Positions 8,801 to 17,951 of a stretch of DNA of 64,000 nt are shown here, piece after piece. The notes beneath the pieces were generated by a model that saw nothing but the letters and a program-made list of their open reading frames with translations, ran no database searches and was not told where the DNA came from. Source of the stretch: CALUVN01 sp944323595. Its GTDB lineage: Bacteria; Cyanobacteriota; Vampirovibrionia; Gastranaerophilales; Gastranaerophilaceae. Where the stretch lies: the NCBI GenBank assembly GCA_963931255.1, contig OZ006972.1, positions 1,860,001 through 1,924,000 of the forward strand. Direction: 5' to 3'. The first letter of the stretch is position 1. Each line of letters starts with the position of its first letter. The translations under genes and the position numbers were made by a program.

Positions 8801-9396
8801 ATTATATAGCATTTGCTGAAGAAATTTATCAGGCTAAAATCCTTGCTAAATTATATCATCTTCACCAGATTGAATTGTGTCTTGATGCTTTAATCGGATA
8901 TGCTTATATGAAATTGGAATCCTATGTTAAAGCGTCTGCTATATTATTCAAGATTATCAAAGCTGCAAATATAAACGGGATGATGACTCTGCTTTATCTT
9001 GCCTGGTATCTTATGTGTGAAATGCATCTGAAGCAGGGTAAGTATAATGTTGCTTACGGTATCGTTAATAACTCACTTATTCAATTAGAAAAGAATAATA
9101 ATGCTTGTGAATATCTTGCAATTTTATTCAGATATGCTTTATTTAAAGTCTTTATGTTTGAGGGACAACATGAAAAAGCTCAAATTTGTATAGAGCAGGC
9201 TAAATATATGACTTCAAAATATGGTATTAATTTTGAATTTGATACAGATCCGTCGCATTATATTCCGATAGAAGAGAATGCAGAAAATTCAGAAGAGGGC
9301 GATGTTCAGGATATGAATGATTCTGACAATGATGACGATGGCGATGAGGTTGTCGGGCCTATAGGCGGTGTACCGCCGGAAAATGGGGCTGCATAA
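5848..9396 (+). CDS. Zinc-ribbon, degenerate cyclase-like, degenerate STAND ATPase-like, TPR-like protein
   Basis: This 1182-aa protein opens with three zinc ribbons (Cys pairs at 3/6+17/20, 28/31+40/43, 51/54+65/68). Residues about 85-265 align in pattern with a class III nucleotide cyclase domain but lack its paired metal-binding aspartates and GDG motif. Residues about 330-560 resemble an AAA_16/STAND module: CYDEMKYSPYSFFRDLL matches the post-P-loop motif and LIFIENFDKIDESSYDVM the Walker B region, yet the Walker A loop is replaced by TDPLYVPYS. The remaining half is helical repeat (TPR-like), ending in an acidic tail (DNDDDGDEVVG). I infer a large signalling or scaffold protein that descends from a cyclase-ATPase-TPR regulator but has lost catalysis. 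It lies 11 bases upstream of glgA and is probably cotranscribed with it. Confidence 0.6.
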   Translation: MECPKCGYEVDDKAMVCPNCKKVLKLVCPICKTVNKSNTCKKCGYVIITKCHKCGKVNPTERKKCAKCGFSTLDSVILNESNLDDYACLTIDFPNMDEMKIHLGSAKLLNKFKVNLDNIILDAVKELGLRRQIIDNRYVIRFNKDYTFSSSAHNAMESVVKIATEITKLNYKLTNLKNASVRCNMMVLKRNVKTAQSDHKIDFNISMVNTSASKEEKALNTFQVIADSQINDCLSSEYKFTPLNSVMVNGKMEMFYEMDVRPLINVNYAELLPKEEDEIVVPNFVQNMLIEQDKIDGQALRQMDSPDDPDAIYDIETINFNEINCYFERIQNIDVFDKIVERLKENPKSITAIKTDPLYVPYSLKVITEVEQTGLYNNIISVTCYDEMKYSPYSFFRDLLSSIFEYTVSQKLFSQNDFSMFNSLDPTGLVKDLVTLTDRGIDMPEDTRYTYYDIFLTILKAIPNTLIFIENFDKIDESSYDVMKFLFESFDKLEISYLISYDKDFSLHRQSHFLLAQPYYSELYMKPTPFEKMIEGNKEYYKNILDDFYFHRIAKYSCGSILFLDIALQYLVESEVYTADDTTIYLSNPKTIIIPSSLNKLFKRRLNLMQDEPDVMKFLATVLLLGTRIDRATLNSLGYENLDEIIDKLANMGYLYFYNNCMYFPNYNLLRENLLGTMNKETLQEMANELFEKVLDESMPSPVKSYLYGLLGDSESQLKEWQKLMQVNLSLGDFNSYLNCANEILKILDKNKDEEKQEEIENYKLELYENISNNLYEYVPAKTQEIAEVTLENLEKTTNIDQIIQLCSKMIQGYMTAGDFNRALELMHKVLSLLPGASIDPLDPNFNQYLLLMSIVHIEILFNIGAMSECIDVGYRVLSIVNKNNIETVKPEHITAENFKSMIFDAVGYVAIANILQLQGNLKQFFEIVRTNFDDLPQSYDLFLSLESLVRGEIVQPQKELVSEDDKFSGVIFHVINAFQNISFDYIAFAEEIYQAKILAKLYHLHQIELCLDALIGYAYMKLESYVKASAILFKIIKAANINGMMTLLYLAWYLMCEMHLKQGKYNVAYGIVNNSLIQLEKNNNACEYLAILFRYALFKVFMFEGQHEKAQICIEQAKYMTSKYGINFEFDTDPSHYIPIEENAENSEEGDVQDMNDSDNDDDGDEVVGPIGGVPPENGAA

Positions 9397-9407
9397 GGAG
9401 GACATTT

Positions 9408-10853
9408 ATGAAAATTTTATTTGCGTCAGCAGAAGTTGCACCTTTTTCAAAGGCAGGAGGGCTTGCTGATGTTATAGGAAGTTTACCCAAGTATCTGGAA
9501 AAAGATGCGGAAATCGCTATATTTACACCATTACATGGCTGTATTGACGTTGATAAATACGGAATTAAAGAACTCGAAAATTCTACTATGTGGCTGAATT
9601 TTGGTAATCAGGGACATAAATTCCGATTATTCATGTGTAAACTTCCCGGGACTGATATAAATGTCTTTTTTGTCCATAACGACTGGTACTATACCTGTTT
9701 TAAAGAAGTTTATCCTAAATGGCTTGATACAAGATATGAACATGAAAGATATATAGCATTTTCTCTTGCAGTAATGGAATATGCAAAAGCATTAAACTTC
9801 CGTGCTGATATTATACATGCAAATGACTGGCATACAGCTATGCTGCCGTTATATTTGCATAGCAATTATAAATTTGATGAATTCTGGTCAAAGACAAAAT
9901 CCGTTTTTGAAATTCATAACCTAGCATATCAGGGGGTCTGGTTTGAGGATATTCTGGACTTTGCAAATATGCGTAAAGATATTGTCTATAACGAATGGGG
10001 TTGTGAACATTACGGGCGTGTAAACTGGATGAAAGGTGCAATAAATTATGCAGATAAAGTTATAGCTGTTTCACCGAATTACGCCAGAGAAATTTTGACG
10101 GGAGAATACGGCGAGGGAATGGATTACACCCTGCGCGGAGCACGGCATAAGCTTGTCGGTATTTTAAACGGAATTGACTACGAGGTGTTTAATCCTCAAA
10201 CCGATAAAACGCTCGTGAAAAATTATGATGTTAATTCTATTCAGTATAAAGAAGATAATAAAAAAGCAGTGTGCGACTTTTTCGGACTTGAGTACAAGCC
10301 TGAGCGTCCGATGTTTGCAATGATATCCCGCCTTGTGGAGCAAAAGGGTATTGATTTAATCAGACAGGTTGAAAATGAACTCCGCTCAATGGATGCTGAC
10401 TTTGTATTTTTAGGAAGCGGCAACGGAGATTATGAAAATCTATTAATCTGGCTTTCAAATAATTCTTCAAATGTCCGTGCTTATGTAGGTTACAGAGGAG
10501 ATTTAGCAAACAAGATTTACGCAGCATCAGACTTTTTCCTTATGCCGTCAAGATTTGAACCTTGCGGATTAAGTCAGTTAATTGCAATGCGTTACGGTTC
10601 ATTACCGGTTGTTCGGGCAACAGGCGGTTTAGAAGATACGGTAACGGGTTATCCGCTGGATAATTCAAACGGATTTAAATTCTGGGGCTATGACGGGCAT
10701 TGTATGCTTGATGCAATCAAAACAGCAGAATGGGTTTACAAAGACAAATATGTGTTGAATGCAATGAGAAAGTCTGCGATGAGTGCTGATTTTTCGTGGA
10801 AGAAAAGTTCAGAAAAATATCTTGCGCTTTATCACGAACTCTGCGGGCAATAA
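9408..10853 (+). CDS. glgA: Glycogen synthase (ADP-glucose type)
   Basis: GlgA transfers glucose from ADP-glucose to growing alpha-1,4-glucan. The 481-aa GT5 protein has the N-terminal KAGGLADV loop (residues 15-22) that binds ADP-glucose, HANDWHTAMLPLYL, the C-terminal domain with MFAMISRLVEQKGIDL, and the catalytic-site region SRFEPCGLSQLIAMRYGSLPVVRATGG. AAGGAGG sits just before the start. Length matches the family. No other glycogen gene is in the window; the preceding zinc-ribbon gene ends 11 bases upstream. Confidence 0.96.
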   Translation: MKILFASAEVAPFSKAGGLADVIGSLPKYLEKDAEIAIFTPLHGCIDVDKYGIKELENSTMWLNFGNQGHKFRLFMCKLPGTDINVFFVHNDWYYTCFKEVYPKWLDTRYEHERYIAFSLAVMEYAKALNFRADIIHANDWHTAMLPLYLHSNYKFDEFWSKTKSVFEIHNLAYQGVWFEDILDFANMRKDIVYNEWGCEHYGRVNWMKGAINYADKVIAVSPNYAREILTGEYGEGMDYTLRGARHKLVGILNGIDYEVFNPQTDKTLVKNYDVNSIQYKEDNKKAVCDFFGLEYKPERPMFAMISRLVEQKGIDLIRQVENELRSMDADFVFLGSGNGDYENLLIWLSNNSSNVRAYVGYRGDLANKIYAASDFFLMPSRFEPCGLSQLIAMRYGSLPVVRATGGLEDTVTGYPLDNSNGFKFWGYDGHCMLDAIKTAEWVYKDKYVLNAMRKSAMSADFSWKKSSEKYLALYHELCGQ

Positions 10854-10862
10854 TAATGTTTG

Positions 10863-10879
10863 GCAAACGTAACGTTTGC
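10863..10879. repeat. 8-bp inverted repeat downstream of glgA
   Basis: GCAAACGT and ACGTTTGC flank a single A, giving a 17-bp near-palindrome ten bases after the glgA stop. The spacing is too short for an RNA hairpin loop, so it looks more like a protein-binding site than a terminator. Confidence 0.3.
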
Positions 10880-10975
10880 ATCAATACAACTCTTCAACAT
10901 TTAAAAAATCGCCTTTAGAAGATATTCAAAAACTTTCAAAGAGTTTTAGCCGTCGGCTTTTGTATAAACCGTAGT

Positions 10976-11010
10976 ACCCTCTCCTACTTAGGAGAGGGTA
11001 GGGTGAGGTA
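10976..11010. repeat. REP-like palindromic element in the glgA-typA convergent gap
   Basis: A perfect 10-bp stem (ACCCTCTCCT at 10976-10985 and AGGAGAGGGT at 10990-10999) with loop ACTT is followed by AGGGTGAGGT. The stem plus a GTGAGG tail matches the general form of bacterial REP elements that are moved by REP-associated tyrosine transposases. No poly-T follows, so it is not a standard terminator. I saw only this copy in the window. Confidence 0.6.
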
Positions 11011-11047
11011 TGGTTTCCCCAAGTGTCCGATGCTTTTTTCATATTTA

Positions 11048-12847
11048 TTAGTTATAGATTTTTCTGTTCAGGTCAGCTTTTCTGATTCTGACGTTGGTTG
11101 GTGTAATTTCAACGAGTTCATCGTCACCGATGTATTCAAGGCACTCTTCTAACGCCATAATTTTCGGGGCTTGAAGTGTTACCATTACATCTGCTGTTGC
11201 ACTTCTCATATTGGTTAATTTTTTTGTCTTACAAATGTTAACCACAATATCCTGAGGTTTGTTGCATTCTCCGATAATCATTCCGCGATAAACTTTTGTT
11301 TTCGGTGTTACAAAGAATACCCCTCTGTCTTCAAACTGTGCAAGAGCGTAAGGAATAGCTTCACCCTCCTCAATTGCTATAATAGAACCGTTGCGTTGTC
11401 TCGGAATATCACCTGCGTAAGGTCTGTATTCAAGATAAGTATGATACATTATACCCTCGCCGCGGGTCATTCTTATGAATTCGCTGCGGAAACCGATTAA
11501 TCCTCTTGCAGGAATGTGGAATGCCATAGTTGTTCTGCCTTTGGAATTGTTCATTTCCTGCATTTCCGCCTTGCGGCCTGCCAGTCTTTCAATACAGCTT
11601 CCTGCATAATCTTCAGGCACATCTACAATCAGATTTTCATAAGGTTCGCATTTTACTCCGTCAATCTCTTTATAGATAACTTCCGGTTTAGATACCTGAA
11701 ATTCGTATCCCTCGCGGCGCATTGTTTCAATTAAAATACCAAGGTGAAGTTCGCCTCTTCCTGATACTCTGAAAACATCTGTGCTGTCGGTATCTTCTAC
11801 ACGCAAGCTTACATTTTTTTCAAGTTCGTTATAAAGTCTTTTTCTTAACTGGCGAGAAGTCACAAATTTCCCTTCAGTTCCTGCAAACGGACTGTCATTT
11901 ACAGAAAAGTTCATCTGCAAAGTAGGCTCGTCAACGTGAATCAGCGGAAGCGGATTAGGCTCATTAAGAGAACATATTGTTTCGCCTATCTGTATGTCTG
12001 CAAACCCTGCGACGCCGACAATATCACCGGCAGAAGCTTCTTCAATTTCAACTCTGCCTAAATCTTTAAAGCCAAAGAGTTTTGTAACCTTGCCGCGCTC
12101 CTGAGAACCGTCTGCGTGGACAAGGCATACCTGTTCCTGTGATTTAATTTTTCCGTTTGCAATTCTGCCGATAACAATTCTTCCGACATATTCATTGTAA
12201 TCGAGAGTTGTTGCCTGAAATTGCAGCGGTTTTGAAGCATCACCTGACGGCGGCTGGATGTTTTCCATAATGCAATCCAGAAGCGGTACCATATCCACTC
12301 TTTCGTCATTAAGTTCTTTTATTGCAAATCCGTTCAGGCTGCTTGCAAATATAAACGGAAAATCAATCAAATCTTCTCTGTCAGTTAGTTCAGTAAATAA
12401 ATCAAAAACTTTATCCAGTGCCTTGAGGGGTTCTGCTGCAGGTTTGTCAATTTTATTTATTACAACAATAATTTTTAACCCGAGCTGAAGTGCTTTTGAT
12501 AACACAAATCTGGTCTGAGGCATAGGACCTTCGGCAGCATCGACAATTAGTAATGCACCGTCAACCATGCCGAGCACCCGTTCAACTTCTCCACCGAAGT
12601 CTGCGTGCCCAGGGGTGTCTACTACATTGATTTTACATCCTTTGTAATTAATAGAAATATTTTTTGAAAGGATTGTAATTCCGCGTTCTTTTTCCAGATC
12701 ATTGCTGTCCAGTACGCGTTCCTGCACCTGCTGGTTTGCCCTGAATGCACCTGCCTGTTTCAAAAGGCAGTCAACAAGTGTTGTCTTGCCATGGTCAACG
12801 TGGGCAATTATTGCAATGTTGCGTATATGTTCGTTTGTATTAGCCAT
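11048..12847 (-). CDS. typA: Ribosome-associated translational GTPase TypA/BipA
   Basis: TypA is an EF-G-like GTPase that binds the ribosome and supports growth under stress. The 599-aa protein has G1 AHVDHGKTTL near residue 16, switch region ERGITI, G3 DTPGHADFGGEV, G4 NKIDKP, then domain II, EF-G-like domains III and V, and the family C-terminus with NMRSATADV near residue 550. Length is typical. It is convergent with glgA and divergent from the small beta-rich gene at 13018. The 170 bases upstream are AT-rich and presumably hold both promoters; no distinct operator was seen. Confidence 0.97.
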   Translation of the reverse strand: MANTNEHIRNIAIIAHVDHGKTTLVDCLLKQAGAFRANQQVQERVLDSNDLEKERGITILSKNISINYKGCKINVVDTPGHADFGGEVERVLGMVDGALLIVDAAEGPMPQTRFVLSKALQLGLKIIVVINKIDKPAAEPLKALDKVFDLFTELTDREDLIDFPFIFASSLNGFAIKELNDERVDMVPLLDCIMENIQPPSGDASKPLQFQATTLDYNEYVGRIVIGRIANGKIKSQEQVCLVHADGSQERGKVTKLFGFKDLGRVEIEEASAGDIVGVAGFADIQIGETICSLNEPNPLPLIHVDEPTLQMNFSVNDSPFAGTEGKFVTSRQLRKRLYNELEKNVSLRVEDTDSTDVFRVSGRGELHLGILIETMRREGYEFQVSKPEVIYKEIDGVKCEPYENLIVDVPEDYAGSCIERLAGRKAEMQEMNNSKGRTTMAFHIPARGLIGFRSEFIRMTRGEGIMYHTYLEYRPYAGDIPRQRNGSIIAIEEGEAIPYALAQFEDRGVFFVTPKTKVYRGMIIGECNKPQDIVVNICKTKKLTNMRSATADVMVTLQAPKIMALEECLEYIGDDELVEITPTNVRIRKADLNRKIYN

Positions 12848-13017
12848 AATTCTTATTTCCCTATTTATTTCAGTAGTGTAAATGTTACACTTTTAATAGT
12901 ACATTATAAAAAAATATTTTCAAGTTAAGATTTTATAAAAAACGCTTTAATCAGGCAATTTTCAGGAAGAAAAATTGTTTAAATATATACAAGGGTATTT
13001 TAAACAAGGGGAAAATT

Positions 13018-13536
13018 ATGCCTGACGGAATCGGCTATAGCGCATCATGCAGCAATTACTGGTATAACAACGGTGTTAATACCACTTTAATAGGATTGGA
13101 AAGTAAATTTTCTTCAGACCGGTTAAGTGCTGCAATTTTTAACGGAATTGCACTTGATACAAAAAGCGGCGGGTCTATGGTAATTGATTTAAAAGCCGGA
13201 TATAATTATGATAAAAACGGCATTGTCGGTCAGAATTTGCGTATAAGAAACAATTTTGCGGAGGGTTCCGTATCGACTCAATTCAGATATTCGCCTTGTA
13301 CTCTAAACGTTCCTGTGGCAGAAAATACAACAGTTTATTTGAACCCGCATGGTGTTGCAAAATATAATTATACAAAAAAAGAATGGGATACAAGTGTCGG
13401 TGCATTTTTAGGTGTCACACAAAAATTTAAAAAGGGTGTTTCTGTTTCTTTGGAGGGGCAGCGTTATAATATTCAAAATCCTAATGAAAACGATGGTAAC
13501 TGGGGTGTAAATTTTATTATATCTAAGAAATTTTAG
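13018..13536 (+). CDS. Unknown beta-strand-rich protein, 172 aa
   Basis: I do not recognise a family. The 172-aa protein alternates polar and hydrophobic residues in many short strands (for example SMVIDLKAGYNY, VSVSLEGQRYN, WGVNFIISKKF) and ends in Phe after an aromatic-alternating strand, as outer-membrane beta-barrel proteins do. There is, however, no N-terminal signal peptide: it begins MPDGIGYSASCSNYWYNNG. AGGGG lies about eight bases before the ATG. Eight strands would fit a small barrel. Either export uses another signal or the protein is a cytoplasmic beta-sandwich. It overlaps the convergent folE2 by 14 bases. Confidence 0.6.
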   Translation: MPDGIGYSASCSNYWYNNGVNTTLIGLESKFSSDRLSAAIFNGIALDTKSGGSMVIDLKAGYNYDKNGIVGQNLRIRNNFAEGSVSTQFRYSPCTLNVPVAENTTVYLNPHGVAKYNYTKKEWDTSVGAFLGVTQKFKKGVSVSLEGQRYNIQNPNENDGNWGVNFIISKKF

Positions 13537-14317
13537 ATGATTTGTCTTCCTGCTGATATGCCCAGGCAGAGTGATTATGGATACTTTCCAGAGCTTCGCA
13601 TTCTACCTCAAACCAGTTAACTACAGGGTGATTGCGCAGTTTAACAACAACATCCCTCAAAACATCCTCTACAAATTTGGGGTTGTCATAGGCTTTTTCT
13701 GTGACAAATTTTTCATCTTCACGTTTCAATAGCGGATATACCGGACAGGATGCACAACTTTCAATAAGTTCTATCAAATCTTCTATCCATATATGTTCGG
13801 TTTCATCATAAGAAACTTTAACGGTAATGAGAGCACGCTGGTTATGGGCACCGTGGTCTGAAATTTCTTTAGAACACGGACAAAGTGTTGTCACAGGCAC
13901 CTGTACTCCGAGAATAAACCTGTAGCATCCGTTTTCAATTTTTCCCTCAAATGTTGATTCATATCCCATAGGGGAAGACAGACCTGTGACCGGTGATTTT
14001 TTATCAATAAAATATTTGAATTTAAATTGGAGTTCCCCGCTTTTGGCTTCAAGATTTTTGATAATTTTTTCAAGGCAGCCTTTTATGTCGACACCGAGAA
14101 GATTTTTATTTTTCCATTCTGAAAGAACTTCTACAAACCGTGACATGTGAGTCCCCTTATAGTGTCTTGGAAGTGATACATTAACTTTTGCTTTGGCAGA
14201 AACTACCTGATTGGAGTTATTTTTTCTCTGGATAATAAGCGGTAAGTCAAGATGTTTAATCCCGACTTTTTGTATATCTACATTTCTGTCATCATTTAGT
14301 TTTTGAATATCTTTCAT
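13523..14317 (-). CDS. folE2: GTP cyclohydrolase FolE2 (GCYH-IB)
   Basis: FolE2 converts GTP to dihydroneopterin triphosphate, the first step of folate (and queuosine) synthesis, and replaces FolE in many bacteria. The start at 14317 is chosen because GGAG lies six bases upstream, giving 264 residues; an in-frame ATG 11 codons earlier lacks this. Family motifs include SLPRHYKGTHMSRFVE, VTTLCPCSKEISDHGAHNQR with the conserved metal-site Cys, and the C-terminal ESIHNHSAWA. Queuosine use in this genome is also suggested by queH at 53.7 kb. Confidence 0.95.
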   Translation of the reverse strand: MKDIQKLNDDRNVDIQKVGIKHLDLPLIIQRKNNSNQVVSAKAKVNVSLPRHYKGTHMSRFVEVLSEWKNKNLLGVDIKGCLEKIIKNLEAKSGELQFKFKYFIDKKSPVTGLSSPMGYESTFEGKIENGCYRFILGVQVPVTTLCPCSKEISDHGAHNQRALITVKVSYDETEHIWIEDLIELIESCASCPVYPLLKREDEKFVTEKAYDNPKFVEDVLRDVVVKLRNHPVVNWFEVECEALESIHNHSAWAYQQEDKSSKIS

Positions 14318-14476
14318 AATGCTCCAATCTTTAGAATTATAATAGCACAAATAAAAATCTATGGTTTTCTGCGTTTTGTAAAAAGGAAAAGCACTTTGTT
14401 TGTCGTTTTAGTAATCTTATTTTAATTTTCGTTTACAATAAAAGTTTTTTAATATTGTATGTGTTACCATGAGCTT

Positions 14477-17400
14477 ATGAGTACACAATATGTTCCATTG
14501 CATTTACACAGTGAATACTCTTTGCTGGACGGGGCTATTAAGGTAAAACAGCTTTGCGAATTTGCTAAAGAAAATAACATGCCGGCGGTTGCGATTACTG
14601 ATCACGGTGTTATGTATTCTGCAATTGAATTCTACAGAACAGCAAAAGAAGTTGGAATTAAGTCTATTATAGGCTGTGAATTCTACGTACATGACGGGGA
14701 CATTCATGAAAAAAATCCTCAGGATAATCCGCTATACCACCTTGTACTTCTGGCAAAAGACAAAGACGGTTATATGAACCTTGTTAAATTGGTTTCTATT
14801 GCTCACTGTGAGGGAATGTATTACAAACCTCGGATAAATTTTGAGCTGTTACAAAAATATTCTAAAGGTCTTATATGCTGCTCTGCCTGTCTTGGGGGGG
14901 AAGTGCTCCAAAATCTGCTTAAAAACGATTATGAAGCCGCTAAAGCTACAGCCCAAAAATATAAAGATTTGTTTGGAGATGACTACTATATAGAACTTCA
15001 GGATCACGGTCTTGATGAACAAAAAAGAACAAATCCCGATTTGATTAAAATTGCACAGGAACTAGGGATTAAAATGGTCATTACTAATGACTCTCACTAT
15101 CTAAAACGTGAAGATGCAGACTGGCATGATACTTTGCTTTGTCTCCAGACTAACGCACTCAAAAGTGATCCGAATCGTTTCCATTTTCCTAATAATGAAT
15201 TCTACGTAAAAACTCCTGTTGAACTTAGAGATTCTTTCAAATGGATGGATAGCGCTATGTTCGACGAATGTATTAAAAATACTGTTGAAGTCGCAGAAAA
15301 ATGTCATCTTATTCTTGAAATGGGTAAATCTCCGCTGCCTCATTATGAGGTTCCTGCAGGGCATACTGTTGAATCATACCTTAACTACGTTGTACATCAG
15401 GGGCTTAAGGATAGGTACGGTGATGTACCGAAAGAGATTGAAGAGCGTGTTAAGTACGAGCTCGGTATTATTGAACAAATGGGATTTTCCGCATATTTTC
15501 TTATTACATGGGATTTCGTACATTTTGCCAAAACCCATGATATCCCGGTAGGACCTGGAAGAGGCTCCGCGGCAGGCTCAGTTGTTGCTTATGCTCTCGG
15601 AATTACTGACCTTGACCCTATTAAGCATAATTTATTGTTTGAAAGATTTCTTAACCCTGAACGTTATAGTATGCCCGATGTCGATATTGACTTCTGCATT
15701 GAACGCCGCGGGGAAGTTATTGACTATGTTGCAAAAAAATACGGCGAAGATAAAGTCTGCCAGATTATAACATTTGGTACTTATGCGGCCAAAGCGGCAA
15801 TGAAAGGAGTTGCAAGAGTTTTTGATATACCTTATGCAAAAAGTAACCAGCTTGCATCGCTTATTCCGAACGAACCTAAAACCCATATTGACGATGCACT
15901 TCAAGAGGGGATGGAATTAAAAAAACTCTATGATGAAGACCCTGAAGTTAAAAAACTGGTTGATATGGCAAAAGCCATAGAGGGGATAAAAAACAATACC
16001 GGTACACACGCGGCAGGCGTAATTATTGCACACAAACCGCTTAACGAAATTGTACCTGTTCAGCCGTCAAAAGACGGTATTATAGTTACAGAATACCCGA
16101 TGGCTGATCTGGAAAAACTCGGGCTTTTGAAAATGGACTTCCTCGGCTTGCGTAACCTTACAATGATTACCAAGACTATGAAGCTTATCAAAAAACGCCG
16201 CGGCATTGAATTTGATATTAACAAAATTCCTCTTGATGACAAGCCAACTTACGATATGTTGATTGCAGGCGATACGGACGGGGTATTCCAGTTAGAATCT
16301 GCCGGTATGAAAAGGCTTGTAAAAGATTTACAGCCTGACGTTTTTGAAGATTTGGGCGCACTTGTAGCATTATTCCGCCCGGGTCCTCTGGAATCCGGAA
16401 TGGTTAAGGATTTCGTTGAACGTAAACACGGGCGTCAGGAAATTAAATACGCCCACCCGAGCCTTGAACCGGTTCTCAAAGATACCTACGGAACGATTGT
16501 ATATCAGGAACAGATTATGCAGGTGTTCCAGGTGCTTGCGGATTATACTCTCGGTCAGGCGGATATGGTTCGTCGTATGATGGGTAAGAAAAAACTCGAC
16601 GAAATGGCACAGCAGAAAGGTAAATTCGTTGAGGGGGCAGGGCGACATGGAATGGCAGCTAAGGATGCGGAAGCTCTGTTTGAACAGATTGAAAAATTCG
16701 CATCTTACTGCTTTAACCGGTCACACTCTGCAGCTTATGCTTTTGTTGCATATCAGACTGCTTATCTCAAGTGCCACTATAAAGTTGAATATCTTGCATG
16801 TCTTTTATCAAGTGTTGCCGGCGATCAGGAAAAAACTCAACTTTACATTGAAGAAGCACAGAAAAACGGTATCAAGGTTATGGCACCTGATATTAATAAA
16901 TCTTATTCAGAATTTACGCCGGACGGAAATGATATACGTTTCGGACTTTCTGCCATTAAGCAGGTTGGTGAGGGCGTAATTGAATCTATCATTAAAGAGC
17001 GTGAAGAAAACGGTGAGTATAAATCTATTTATGACTATTGTACAAGATTAGATGCTAAGTGCTGCAATAAACGTGTTCTTGAAGGTTTAATTAAGGCAGG
17101 TGCATTTTCTAATATTGAAAAAAGCCGCAAACAGTTAATGGATAACCTTGAATATATAATAGCGACTGCTGCAAAAGAGGCTAAGGAAAAAGAATTAGGT
17201 CAGGTAAGCTTATTTGCAGGATTACAGGATAATGCGGATTTTGCGGGTTCTCAATTCCAGCTTGCAGGAAGCGATGAAGAGTATGACCAGCGTCAAATCC
17301 AATTGTTTGAAAAAGAATTTCTCGGGTTTTACGTAACAAGCCACCCGCTTTCTACTATTAGAGATAAACTGCCGTTCTTAATGACTCATAAAATTTCGGA

Positions 17401-17935
17401 AATTGCAGAAACTCCTAACGATAAATATGTCACAATCTGTGGTCTGGTTACTGCAGTAAAACAAATCCCGACAAAGAAAGATCCGACTAAATTCATAAGA
17501 TTTTCCACTATAGAAGATTTGACCGGCAAAATTGACACAATATGTTTTAACGGCAAAATAGCTGAATTCGGCGATATGCTGCAGTCAGAACAAAGAGTTA
17601 TAATTTCTGGGCGCGTGAACAGACGTTCGGATGAAGAAGCGCCGAGCATTATTGTAGAAAACGTAAAAACAGTTGATAATTCAAATATATTCACAATTGA
17701 ACTCAAGGATGAGTTTAAATATGAAGAATTGGTACTGTTAAAAGAAATGTTATGTTCTTCAAAAGGTTCTGATCCTGTTATGATTAAGCTTGACGATCCT
17801 GTCGGGGCTGTGAAAATTCTTTGTTCTTCTATATTCTGGGTTAATTCTACAAACGACCTTGTTAATAAACTTAAAAGACAATTTTCGGATAGATTGGAAA
17901 TTACCGTCAAATCTCTTGACAGCAATGTAAATTAA
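14477..17935 (+). CDS. dnaE: DNA polymerase III subunit alpha
   Basis: DnaE is the replicative polymerase subunit. The protein of about 1152 residues has an N-terminal PHP domain (HLHSEYSLLDG near residue 10, ITDHGVMYSA), the family-C palm with catalytic aspartates in MPDVDIDF (Asp401, Asp403), GPGRGSAAGSVVAYALGITD, a fingers domain with FNRSHSAAYAFVAYQTAYLK, a helix-hairpin-helix region, and an OB-fold near residue 985. There are three candidate ATGs (14459, 14469 out of frame, 14477); 14477 fits the family N-terminus (STQYVPLHLHSEYS). Length matches DnaE1. The ABC permease genes begin 16 bases downstream. Confidence 0.95.
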   Translation: MSTQYVPLHLHSEYSLLDGAIKVKQLCEFAKENNMPAVAITDHGVMYSAIEFYRTAKEVGIKSIIGCEFYVHDGDIHEKNPQDNPLYHLVLLAKDKDGYMNLVKLVSIAHCEGMYYKPRINFELLQKYSKGLICCSACLGGEVLQNLLKNDYEAAKATAQKYKDLFGDDYYIELQDHGLDEQKRTNPDLIKIAQELGIKMVITNDSHYLKREDADWHDTLLCLQTNALKSDPNRFHFPNNEFYVKTPVELRDSFKWMDSAMFDECIKNTVEVAEKCHLILEMGKSPLPHYEVPAGHTVESYLNYVVHQGLKDRYGDVPKEIEERVKYELGIIEQMGFSAYFLITWDFVHFAKTHDIPVGPGRGSAAGSVVAYALGITDLDPIKHNLLFERFLNPERYSMPDVDIDFCIERRGEVIDYVAKKYGEDKVCQIITFGTYAAKAAMKGVARVFDIPYAKSNQLASLIPNEPKTHIDDALQEGMELKKLYDEDPEVKKLVDMAKAIEGIKNNTGTHAAGVIIAHKPLNEIVPVQPSKDGIIVTEYPMADLEKLGLLKMDFLGLRNLTMITKTMKLIKKRRGIEFDINKIPLDDKPTYDMLIAGDTDGVFQLESAGMKRLVKDLQPDVFEDLGALVALFRPGPLESGMVKDFVERKHGRQEIKYAHPSLEPVLKDTYGTIVYQEQIMQVFQVLADYTLGQADMVRRMMGKKKLDEMAQQKGKFVEGAGRHGMAAKDAEALFEQIEKFASYCFNRSHSAAYAFVAYQTAYLKCHYKVEYLACLLSSVAGDQEKTQLYIEEAQKNGIKVMAPDINKSYSEFTPDGNDIRFGLSAIKQVGEGVIESIIKEREENGEYKSIYDYCTRLDAKCCNKRVLEGLIKAGAFSNIEKSRKQLMDNLEYIIATAAKEAKEKELGQVSLFAGLQDNADFAGSQFQLAGSDEEYDQRQIQLFEKEFLGFYVTSHPLSTIRDKLPFLMTHKISEIAETPNDKYVTICGLVTAVKQIPTKKDPTKFIRFSTIEDLTGKIDTICFNGKIAEFGDMLQSEQRVIISGRVNRRSDEEAPSIIVENVKTVDNSNIFTIELKDEFKYEELVLLKEMLCSSKGSDPVMIKLDDPVGAVKILCSSIFWVNSTNDLVNKLKRQFSDRLEITVKSLDSNVN

Positions 17936-17951
17936 ATGAGATAATTAATGT

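Noticed and set aside
17386..17925. 179-aa minus-strand ORF inside dnaE
   Set aside because: It lies opposite the OB-fold part of DnaE; no independent evidence of coding.
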